This document shows, in pieces, positions 1 through 6,461 of a stretch of 20,676 bases of DNA. A program made the translations under genes and the position numbers. This stretch comes from JANMZR01 sp031383555 (GTDB lineage: Bacteria > Bacteroidota > Bacteroidia > Cytophagales > Spirosomataceae). The stretch spans positions 1 to 20,676 of the forward strand of contig JANMZR010000026.1 of the NCBI GenBank assembly GCA_031383555.1, given 5' to 3'. The notes beneath the pieces are model-generated. The model was not told the origin of the DNA. It saw nothing but the letters and a program-made list of their open reading frames with translations, and searched no databases. How positions within the stretch are numbered: position 1 is the stretch's first letter; every line of letters begins with the position of its first letter.

Positions 1-254
1 TTTCATATTTTTTTGGTTATATTTTAACAAAGAAAATTAAAAATGATTTTAAATTACACAGAACAGAAAGGTCAATTAATTCCAAAATAATTATTTTTTT
101 AATATTTCTTTTAAGTATAATTTCTATTTTCATTCTTTTAATAATTGCAAGAAAGTTTTTTGATTTTAAAAGCAATATAAACTAAAGGAAGACCACGAAG
201 TGGTCAAACTTGTCAATTGCCCCGAGAGAAACTCGTGGGACTTAAAAAAAACCT
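1..254. other. AT-rich intergenic region
   Basis: No credible reading frame is seen on either strand; the longest ATG frame near position 43 is about 15 codons. The first 185 bases are almost entirely A and T. I found no TAnnTTTG promoter match. The only clear structure is the hairpin pair at 191-239, just ahead of the first gene. Confidence 0.6.
191..239. repeat. Two adjacent hairpins upstream of the first gene
   Basis: A perfect inverted repeat GACCAC-GAA-GTGGTC lies at 191-205. A second stem at 220-239 pairs CCC+CGAG with CTCG+GGG around AGAAA, with one bulged T. Both are far more GC-rich than their surroundings and lie 15 bases before the ATG at 255. They could be an mRNA leader structure or a dispersed intergenic repeat; only one copy is visible here. 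Confidence 0.45.
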
Positions 255-1304
255 ATGAAAAGAAGAGATTTCATCCAAAAATCAAGCCTAGCAGCTGTGG
301 CTTTGGCAGTTAACCGCCCTCTCTGGGGGACGGGGGGTCAAATGGGCTTAGTAGTACACTCATATTCAGCACGTTATGGATCAAAAGTGGCAAGTCAGAA
401 ATATCCGGCTTTTAATTCAGCAGTTGATTTAATTGAACATTGCCATCAAATTGGCTCAGGTGGCGTTCAGGTGGTTGTGAAAGACTGGGCCACTGATTTC
501 TCAAAAAAAGTGCGTGACTTGCGAGAAAAATATGACATGTATTTGGAAGGTTCTATTCAATTGCCAAAATCTTCCGATGCTGTTGGCCAATTCGAAAAAG
601 ATATTAAATCGGCTAAGGAAGCGGGGGCAACTATTATTCGAACAGTAAGTTTGGGTGGTCGCAGGTACGAAGTTTTTCATAAAAATGGCGAATATCAAGA
701 ATTCCAGAAAAAAGCAATCGAAGCGCTAAAATTATCCGAACCTATTTTGCGAAAATATAAAATGAAATTAGGTGTGGAAAACCATAAAGATTGGCGTGCC
801 GAAGAATTGGTTTCGGCTTTGAAAGGCATTGATTCGGAATGGCTTGGTGTAACATTGGACTTTGGGAATAGCATCGCCCTTTTGGAAAATCCCATGCAGG
901 TAGTAGAGAAACTGGCACCTTATGCAATAAGTGCACATATTAAAGACATGGCATTGGATGAATACCACAACGGCTTCCTTTTGGCAGAGGTTCCTATGGG
1001 TACTGGTATGTTAGACCTAAAAAAAATGGTAGAAACCTGTCAAAAATATAACCCGAATATCAAATTTAATTTGGAAATGATTACCCGTGATCCGCTCGAA
1101 ATACCTTGTATATCAGCTGATTACTGGCCAAGTATGGAGGGGGTTCCTGCGCTGGATTTGGCCAATACTTTGAAATTGGTAAAAGATAGAAAAGTTACAA
1201 AACCAATTATGAAAATATCACCATTAAGTGCTGAAGAAAAATTGGCAATGGAGGAAAAAAACATTGTAGATTCGTTTAAATTTGCAAAAACGTTGGGTCT
1301 GTAA
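255..1304 (+). CDS. Tat-exported TIM-barrel sugar isomerase/lyase-like protein (AP_endonuc_2 family)
   Basis: The protein has 349 residues. The N-terminus MKRRDFIQKSSLAAVALA has a twin-arginine motif and hydrophobic stretch, so export through Tat is likely. The rest fits the xylose-isomerase-like TIM barrel. Four likely metal ligands fall in the expected strand-end motifs: Glu175 (GVENHKDW), Asp202 (TLDFGNS), His228 (SAHIKD) and Glu274 (NLEM). Family members are sugar epimerases/isomerases; some relatives, working with DUF1080 proteins, cleave or hydrate 3-keto-glycosides. Here it is followed by a sugar-type SDR and a DUF1080 lipoprotein on the same strand, which favours a periplasmic role in oxidised-sugar catabolism. 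The fold and metal site are well supported; the substrate is inference. The ATG at 255 is chosen because it gives the full Tat signal. Confidence 0.85.
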   Translation: MKRRDFIQKSSLAAVALAVNRPLWGTGGQMGLVVHSYSARYGSKVASQKYPAFNSAVDLIEHCHQIGSGGVQVVVKDWATDFSKKVRDLREKYDMYLEGSIQLPKSSDAVGQFEKDIKSAKEAGATIIRTVSLGGRRYEVFHKNGEYQEFQKKAIEALKLSEPILRKYKMKLGVENHKDWRAEELVSALKGIDSEWLGVTLDFGNSIALLENPMQVVEKLAPYAISAHIKDMALDEYHNGFLLAEVPMGTGMLDLKKMVETCQKYNPNIKFNLEMITRDPLEIPCISADYWPSMEGVPALDLANTLKLVKDRKVTKPIMKISPLSAEEKLAMEEKNIVDSFKFAKTLGL

Positions 1305-1307
1305 AAA

Positions 1308-1342
1308 ATGGCAAAGAGGCAAAAAAGGCAAAGTGGCAAGGG
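1308..1342 (+). repeat. GGCAAA-type imperfect tandem repeat
   Basis: Just past the stop at 1304 there are four imperfect units of 8-9 bases built on GGCAAA (tGGCAAAGa, GGCAAAAAA, GGCAAAGt, GGCAAGG). It is non-coding and lies between two genes of the same strand. No function is apparent. Confidence 0.5.
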
Positions 1343-1385
1343 GTTTAAAAAAATGAATCATATTATCTTCATGCAAAAAACTAAC

Positions 1386-1406
1386 ATCTAAAATCTAATA
1401 TCTACA
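1386..1406 (+). repeat. Period-7 array (ATCTAAA-like) before an SDR start
   Basis: Three contiguous heptamers, ATCTAAA, ATCTAAT and ATCTACA, end three bases before the ATG at 1410. Similar period-7 arrays precede pyrC and the ABC-F gene in this window. Confidence 0.5.
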
Positions 1407-1409
1407 TTA

Positions 1410-2183
1410 ATGCTCCCAGGAATAAAATTATTTGATCTCAAAGGCCGTACAGCTATTGTTACCGGCGGCTCAAAAGGCCTTGGATTGGCCATGGCGGCAG
1501 GTTTAGCATCAGCGGGTTGTAATATTATGTTAGTGAATCGTTCTGAAAACGACGGCATTACAGCGGCAGTTGAGCTTGAAAAAAACTATAAAATACAAGC
1601 CATTTCATTTGCGGCAGACGTATCAAACGAAACCCAAATGGAAGCTATGGCGGCTAAAGCTATGAATGTATTTGGTAGAATTGATGTTTTAATAAACAGT
1701 GCTGGCATTAATATTAGAGGTGCAATTGACGAAATAAGTTATGCCGATTTCAATAAAGTTATGGATGTGAATGTGAATGGCACTTGGTTAGCTTCTAAAG
1801 CAGTGATTCCTTTTATGAAAAAAGCAGGTACCGGTAAAATCATTAACTTAGCCAGTACTTTAGGTTTGGTTGGCCTTGCTAATCGTACACCTTATAATGC
1901 CAGTAAAGGTGCTATTGTGAACATGACCAGAGGTTTAGGCCTCGAAATGGCTCCTTTCAACATTAATGTCAATGCCATATGCCCTGGCCCTTTTCTTACC
2001 GAAATGAATTATCCATTAAAGGATTCCGAAGAGTTTAAAAACTTTATAATAGGAGCTACAGCCTTGGGGCGTTGGGCAGAACTACCCGAAATACAAGGAC
2101 TTGCCATTATGCTAGCCTCAGATGCCTCATCGTATATGTGCGGCTCAATTTTCACAGTGGATGGCGGCTGGACTGCCAAATAG
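1410..2183 (+). CDS. SDR oxidoreductase, gluconate 5-dehydrogenase-like
   Basis: This 257-residue classical short-chain dehydrogenase has the cofactor motif TGGSKGLG at 18-25, NSAG at 96-99, Asn121, and the catalytic set Ser149, Tyr162, Lys166. The C-terminal VDGGWTAK ending is typical. An Arg at 44, just after the second beta strand, may favour NADP. The opening KLFDLKGRTAIVTGG resembles gluconate 5-dehydrogenase and related sugar-acid or keto-sugar reductases. It has no signal peptide and should be cytoplasmic. It lies about 105 bp after the TIM-barrel gene and 24 bp before the DUF1080 gene, so it is probably part of the same sugar cassette. The family is certain; substrate and direction are not. 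Confidence 0.88.
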   Translation: MLPGIKLFDLKGRTAIVTGGSKGLGLAMAAGLASAGCNIMLVNRSENDGITAAVELEKNYKIQAISFAADVSNETQMEAMAAKAMNVFGRIDVLINSAGINIRGAIDEISYADFNKVMDVNVNGTWLASKAVIPFMKKAGTGKIINLASTLGLVGLANRTPYNASKGAIVNMTRGLGLEMAPFNINVNAICPGPFLTEMNYPLKDSEEFKNFIIGATALGRWAELPEIQGLAIMLASDASSYMCGSIFTVDGGWTAK

Positions 2184-2207
2184 TAATTTTATAAAAAAAG
2201 AACGCCT

Positions 2208-2888
2208 ATGAAAACCTTACTCTTTTACAGCTTTTTACTATTTACGTTTATCTCTTGTACTCCGAAAGCTACTAGCCTTTTTAACGGAAAAGATTTCACA
2301 GGCTGGCATATCGATGTGCCAGCAATGGATACCAGTTCAATTTCAACTCCATTTATTATTCGTGAAGGTAAAATGGTAAGCTTGGCCGACCCACAAGGGC
2401 ATATAATTACCGATAAAACATACGAAAACTATCGCCTTACTGTTGAATATCGCTTCGCTGGAGTGCCAGGTAATTGTGGAATTTTGGTGCATGCTTCCAA
2501 GCCTAGGAGATTGTATGGTATGTTTCCACAAAGTGTTGAAGTGCAGTTGATGAATGAAAATGCGGGTGACTTTTGGTGTATTGGTGAAAATATTGAAGTG
2601 CCAGCAATGGAAACCCGTCGTGGCCCCAAAGAAAACTGGGGTGTAGATGGTAAAAAAGAAAGAAGAGTTAAAAACCTGACTGATGGCACCGAAAAGCCGT
2701 TAGGTGAATGGAATAAAATTATAATTGAATGCCTTGGGGCAGAAGTAAAAGTATGGTTGAATGATGTATTGGTAAACCACGGCCATAATGCCACTGTCCA
2801 AAAAGGTCAAATAGCTCTGCAAGCCGAAGGCTCAGAAGTTGAATTTAAAACTGTTGAATTACAGCCTATTACAGCTTTGAGTAAATAG
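2208..2888 (+). CDS. DUF1080 (3-keto-disaccharide hydrolase-like) lipoprotein
   Basis: The 226-residue protein begins with a lipoprotein signal (MKTLLFYSFLLFTFISC, lipidated Cys17). Residues about 22-220 match the DUF1080 beta-sandwich (Pfam family named 3-keto-disaccharide hydrolase). Typical pieces include LFNGKDFTGWHI near the start, GNCGILVHA in the middle, VEVQLMNE, and the WN..I.ECLG..VKVWLND stretch. Some DUF1080 members act on 3-keto-glycosides or on the 2-hydroxy-glucal made from them. Lipidation would anchor it in the periplasm or at the outer membrane. Its position after a TIM-barrel protein and an SDR supports a sugar-processing module. No glycoside 3-dehydrogenase is present in the window, so the pathway assignment is inferred. 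Confidence 0.85.
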   Translation: MKTLLFYSFLLFTFISCTPKATSLFNGKDFTGWHIDVPAMDTSSISTPFIIREGKMVSLADPQGHIITDKTYENYRLTVEYRFAGVPGNCGILVHASKPRRLYGMFPQSVEVQLMNENAGDFWCIGENIEVPAMETRRGPKENWGVDGKKERRVKNLTDGTEKPLGEWNKIIIECLGAEVKVWLNDVLVNHGHNATVQKGQIALQAEGSEVEFKTVELQPITALSK

Positions 2889-2917
2889 ATTTCTCTAAAA
2901 AAAAGAGTCAATAACTT

Positions 2918-3712
2918 TCACTTTACAGCCAAATGTTTTTTGGCCAACCAAATTTGTAATGCATCTGGGAGCCGTTTTGAAAAATGGGTAAGAAAATGGT
3001 ACAACTTACCTGGTATAACATAATCTCTTTTCGAAACATAAATATCATAAATTTCTTGAGCAACCAAAGGAGTATCCACCGTCATCCAGCTAGTAAATAA
3101 TGCCGATTTTTGCATATTGGCAGTATTTTGAAAATTAGTGCGAACTGGTGTAGGGCATATGGCAAGGCAACGAACATTACTTTTTTTATCTTTCAGTTCT
3201 TCATTTATTGCCCTAGTAAATTGATAAACAAAAGCCTTACAAGCACCGTAAGTAGCCAAAGTAGGGTTTGGTTGAAAGGCTGAGATTGAAGATATATTGA
3301 TTACAGTGCCTTTATTTTCAACTAACATATCTTGCAAAAACAATCTGGTTGATAAATATAAATTATTTACCATCAACTGTAGCATTGACTGTTCTTTTTC
3401 GATTGGGATATCCCCTATAAACCCAAAAGTACCAAAGCCAGCGTTATTAATCACAATTTCAATATTTTCAGTTTTAAATTTCGCCCATTTGTATAATATT
3501 TGTGTATTTCCAATTACTGATAAATCTATAGTAATACCTTGAACATCAACAGATTGATTTAAATCTTTTATCTGTGTAATTGCACTAATAAGCTCCTTCT
3601 CTTCCAAAGAGCTAATCAAAATATCAAAGCCTTTTTCGGCAAATAATTTTGCAGTTGTTAGGCCAATACCTGAGGACCCACCAGTTATAAGTATCGTTTT
3701 GTTTAATTTCAT
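2918..3712 (-). CDS. SDR oxidoreductase (YqjQ/DltE-like)
   Basis: This 264-residue short-chain dehydrogenase shows TGGSSGIG at 10-17, NNAG at 89-92, Asn116/Asn117, and the catalytic Ser142, Tyr155, Lys159. The C-terminus is unusual for sugar SDRs. It lacks the DGG ending and carries a basic, hydrophobic tail (YHFLTHFSKRLPDALQIW), as in the group annotated as ketoacyl-reductase-like or YqjQ/DltE-like SDRs with lipid-type or unknown substrates. It converges on the DUF1080 gene with about 30 bp between stops. It lies downstream of the FAD oxidase gene, with a terminator-like hairpin between them, so it may have its own promoter, although none was recognised. Confidence 0.85.
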   Translation of the reverse strand: MKLNKTILITGGSSGIGLTTAKLFAEKGFDILISSLEEKELISAITQIKDLNQSVDVQGITIDLSVIGNTQILYKWAKFKTENIEIVINNAGFGTFGFIGDIPIEKEQSMLQLMVNNLYLSTRLFLQDMLVENKGTVINISSISAFQPNPTLATYGACKAFVYQFTRAINEELKDKKSNVRCLAICPTPVRTNFQNTANMQKSALFTSWMTVDTPLVAQEIYDIYVSKRDYVIPGKLYHFLTHFSKRLPDALQIWLAKKHLAVK

Positions 3713-3729
3713 AATTTACAATTGAGCAT

Positions 3730-3766
3730 AAAAAAAATCTTAACTATTTGCAAATTAAGACTTTTT
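3730..3766 (-). terminator. Likely intrinsic terminator after the FAD oxidase gene
   Basis: TCTTAA at 3738-3743 pairs with TTAAGA at 3755-3760. On the minus strand the stem is followed by eight T residues (3730-3737), and flanking A/T runs extend the pairing. It begins about 20 bp past the oxidase stop. The stem is AT-rich, so strength is uncertain. The plus-strand reading also has a T5 tract. Confidence 0.5.
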
Positions 3767-3786
3767 CAAATAATAAATTACTTTTA

Positions 3787-5310
3787 CTAGCTGTCCAACC
3801 CCCATTTTTCCATAATTGGATTGGTAAATACTTTTTTCGAATCAGCATCTAATAGGCTGTTTCTAGCTGATTTCCAGCTGTTTACAGCAGCTTCTCCATA
3901 CATATATTTGATTCGGCTTGGTGATAAATCAGTTTGTTTGCCCCAGTGGCAGGCAAAAGGAATGTTATTTTCCTCCAATTTATCCCAAACTTTTTTGCAA
4001 TGCTCAATACTTCTATCACTGTAGGCTCCATCTAATTCTACAACACAAGTTTTTTCAAATTTTGTAAAACCTAAAGTTGCTTTTGTTCCTTTGAGAAAGC
4101 GAAAAGCATAAATACCAGGGAAGTTTTTCACAGATGGAATATTATTTACTTCGGCTAAAATGTTTATAACGTCTTTTATTTTGTCAATTGGAATGGCAAT
4201 GGCCGCCGAAAGTAATTTACCACGTAAAAGCGTATTGTTAAAAATCTCGCCAATGGTACCTGTTGCTTTTTCATAAAGGCTTAATGAAGAAGACGTTAAA
4301 CTGTTTATTGCTTTTGGAATAAGGCCTGGTACTTTCTCTAAAATTTTCCCAATAAAAGCAGGCGCATCATCACCAGGCCCAATACCTTCTGAATTTGGGT
4401 TTGGAGGTGAGTAATTGGTGTGGTACGGCTTTTTGTACATACTAGTAATATACACCTGCTGCAATTCATTATAAGGATTGAACTTTACCTCAAAATGATA
4501 GGGTCTTGTATTGGGTTCGGCCACATTTGCCGTGCCAGTATCTGTAAAATCATTTGTAAGCATCAAATTCATCACATCATTATCGAAGTCATCCATACGC
4601 ATGCTTCCTTCTATGAGAAATATATCATCAACCTCAACCATTACTCCGTGTACAAAACCAAAGCATCCGAAGCTCACTAAAGCTGCATTGAATAGGTCGT
4701 CGTTTCTAATGAGTTCTGCACCAAATATATCTACAAACGATTGATTAACAACGTGATAAGTATCTCTTTCCAAATACACATGTCTATTTTTACTAACAAT
4801 AATATGTAAGCCCACAACAAAGTCTTGTGCGCTTCCCACGTCAATTGCACTTCCATGTGCACCTGTACCTATGAGGCCGGCAATAGTTTGTCCATTGCTG
4901 GCGCCAGTAGTTTTGAGGGAGAGGCCTTCTGGTTTTAAAGCTTCATTGAGCTCCCAAATACCTGCCCCACATTGTACAAACTTCAGTTTTTTTACATCAT
5001 TGGCATATGTCGAATCTACACGAGCTTGGCTAATAGGAAATATAGAATTAAGTGGTTTAGTATCTAAAATTACCCCTTTGGGGCCGCCTGTCATAATTTG
5101 ATGCCAACTCCAACCAGCCCCTAAAGCCCTTAAAGTGGTACCCTCATCGCTAGCTTTTTTAATAAGGTTCATAATTTCTTGTGTTACCTTATTATAAGTA
5201 GTCACAGCATCGCCCGCACCATTGAATACGGTAAACATATTTTTAATAGGGTCTTTAAACGTCTGGTGACGGTTTTCCCATTTCCTTTTTTGCATATTTA
5301 TAAACGGCAT
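3787..5310 (-). CDS. FAD-linked oxidase (sugar-lactone/alditol oxidase-like, VAO/PCMH fold)
   Basis: The 507-residue protein has an N-terminal FAD-binding domain (about 25-220) with RALGAGWSWHQI at 61-72 and the pyrophosphate loop IAGLIGTGAHGSA at 143-155. Its C-terminus has HWGK at 455-458 and an ending like that of D-arabinono-1,4-lactone oxidase, L-gulonolactone oxidase and alditol oxidase. In those enzymes the covalent flavin His lies in a GxGHS motif; here the aligned residue is Trp67, so FAD is probably not bound there. There is no signal peptide. It starts 2 bp after the stop of a lipoprotein gene and is surely co-transcribed with it. Met6 is an alternative start. A region around 290-370 (Pro/Ser-rich, then helical) is longer than in the short bacterial oxidases. 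The substrate is unknown. Confidence 0.83.
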   Translation of the reverse strand: MPFINMQKRKWENRHQTFKDPIKNMFTVFNGAGDAVTTYNKVTQEIMNLIKKASDEGTTLRALGAGWSWHQIMTGGPKGVILDTKPLNSIFPISQARVDSTYANDVKKLKFVQCGAGIWELNEALKPEGLSLKTTGASNGQTIAGLIGTGAHGSAIDVGSAQDFVVGLHIIVSKNRHVYLERDTYHVVNQSFVDIFGAELIRNDDLFNAALVSFGCFGFVHGVMVEVDDIFLIEGSMRMDDFDNDVMNLMLTNDFTDTGTANVAEPNTRPYHFEVKFNPYNELQQVYITSMYKKPYHTNYSPPNPNSEGIGPGDDAPAFIGKILEKVPGLIPKAINSLTSSSLSLYEKATGTIGEIFNNTLLRGKLLSAAIAIPIDKIKDVINILAEVNNIPSVKNFPGIYAFRFLKGTKATLGFTKFEKTCVVELDGAYSDRSIEHCKKVWDKLEENNIPFACHWGKQTDLSPSRIKYMYGEAAVNSWKSARNSLLDADSKKVFTNPIMEKWGLDS

Positions 5311-5312
5311 AA

Positions 5313-5651
5313 TTATAAGGGGTTTATAGTTTTTGGTGTTGGTTTACCACATTGATATTCAAGTTCAACAGCGCTGTAAAAGCCTAAGGTGATAAATGTT
5401 ACCAAACTTCGGCCAAAGTTTTTCTTTACACGTAAGCCACTCATTCCACGTGCATCTAAACTGTCGCAAATTGGTGTTGAAATAAGCGGAGGGTTTTGTA
5501 CCATGCCCCAAGCATAGCTTTTTGCTACTACTTTAATGGGTTCAGTACCCCCTTGAGCATGAGTTGCTATTCGATAGGAGTAGCAGCCTGATATAATTTG
5601 GGTAAATACTAATGAGAAAATTAGTATTTTGATTTTAGAGTAGTTTTTCAA
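5313..5651 (-). CDS. Bor/Iss-like lipoprotein, TTG start
   Basis: This 112-residue protein has a lipoprotein signal with lipobox ISGC (Cys23). The mature part carries the Bor-like pattern: a short strand region, Cys62 after NPPLISTPI, then FITLGFYSAVELEYQC ending at Cys101. The phage lambda Bor and Iss lipoproteins have the same ITLGIYTP...C ending. The two cysteines may form a disulfide. No in-frame ATG is available upstream; TTG at 5649-5651 directly precedes the basic-hydrophobic signal peptide and is the best start. It sits 2 bp upstream of the FAD oxidase gene. The known Bor/Iss function concerns serum resistance of enteric hosts, which need not apply here. Confidence 0.7.
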   Translation of the reverse strand: MKNYSKIKILIFSLVFTQIISGCYSYRIATHAQGGTEPIKVVAKSYAWGMVQNPPLISTPICDSLDARGMSGLRVKKNFGRSLVTFITLGFYSAVELEYQCGKPTPKTINPL

Positions 5652-5809
5652 AATGATGATGGTTTTATTTAGAGTTCTATTTACAATGAAAAATAATTAA
5701 TTGAAGCTAAAAATATTTCAATTAAAATCAAAAGTAATTTTAAATTTTTTTATTATCCTAAAATATCAGTTTTTTTATTTTACGGTTATTTTGAGTAAAT
5801 ACCTGTTAG

Positions 5810-6148
5810 CTATTCTTCCAAATGTAACCGATGAAATAAACGATGAATTGCCGGAGCCAATATTATACCAATATTAGTAATGAACATAACACCACTAAAT
5901 AGGGCATAAAATGAGGCAAACCACTTGCCTCCATTAGTAAGGTCAGTTTTTACTGGACCCATACCACTCAAAATCATTGATGCATTAAGCAGGCCATCCA
6001 AAAAACTTATTTTTTCAAAATAAACATAACCATAAACACCTATTAATAAGCTTAAAATAATTAATAAAATTGATATAAATATACTTGTTCCTACTCTTAC
6101 TAAAAAGGTTTTGGAAGTTGCCAAAGGTTCATTTTTATTTTCGTACAT
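5810..6148 (-). CDS. Two-helix channel-like membrane protein without K+ filter
   Basis: The 112-residue protein has a first transmembrane helix at about 17-42, a short amphipathic re-entrant-looking segment (SFLDGLLNASMILSGMGPV, about 48-66), and a second helix at about 75-100. The C-terminal tail is rich in His and Arg (HRLFHRLHLEE). Helix, pore loop, helix, and GKxFASFYALFSG at the start of helix two, recall two-TM ion-channel proteins (Ion_trans_2). The potassium signature TVGYG is replaced by LSGMGPV. It may be a channel of other selectivity, a degenerate relative, or an unrelated membrane protein. It is a free-standing gene with a 158-bp gap before the lipoprotein gene. Confidence 0.65.
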   Translation of the reverse strand: MYENKNEPLATSKTFLVRVGTSIFISILLIILSLLIGVYGYVYFEKISFLDGLLNASMILSGMGPVKTDLTNGGKWFASFYALFSGVMFITNIGIILAPAIHRLFHRLHLEE

Positions 6149-6308
6149 GATGAATATTTTTTATTGTAGTTAAAATAAATCTATTGTTTTAGGCACATGT
6201 TTATACATTCCTCTTTAATCATACTTTTTAAAAGTATTCCCTTAAATACCCTCTTTCATTAAATTCCAATTAAATTTAATGTGACCGCATTAAGTAATTA
6301 ATAAATTG
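6149..6308. other. Gene-free stretch upstream of the channel-like gene
   Basis: This AT-rich stretch lies between the extended frame of the secreted protein and the channel-like gene, both on the minus strand. It contains a perfect inverted repeat ATACTTTT-T-AAAAGTAT at 6221-6237. A 13-codon minus-strand frame (6181-6222) lies in front of the next gene, but its coding status cannot be judged. No consensus promoter was found. Confidence 0.4.
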
Positions 6309-6461
6309 CTAATATGACTCATTAAACACTTTTATATTCAAATTTGTAAAAACTCCTTTCTCAATTTTAGAAGATTTTGAGCCTAAAGTGCCACGTAAAG
6401 TACCATAAAATAGGCCTGAAATATTAGCTTTTTCTTTGCTAACTAGTTTGTAATCAGTAAT
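6309..6461 (-). pseudogene. Severed C-terminal 50 codons of the upstream secreted protein
   Basis: Directly after the TAA at 6462-6464, and in the same frame, 50 sense codons run to a TAG at 6309-6311. The translation is protein-like: ITDYKLVSKEKANISGLFYG at the start, and IEKGVFTNLNIKVF near the end. The alternation of F.GTL and G.F strands is what is seen at the C-terminal end of many Bacteroidota secreted beta-sandwich domains. It has no start codon of its own. It is best read as the lost tail of the 6462-7193 gene, cut by a nonsense mutation or a sequencing error. Confidence 0.6.

Noticed and set aside
2889..2917. Possible terminator between the convergent DUF1080 and SDR genes.
   Set aside because: Only a 3-4 bp CTCT/AGAG stem is present with an A-rich loop, which is too weak to call.
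6181..6222. A 13-codon minus-strand frame (MIKEECINMCLKQ) 33 bp before the channel-like gene, possibly a leader peptide.
   Set aside because: It is too short to judge. It has no supporting initiation signal and no regulatory hairpin set around it that would mark an attenuator.
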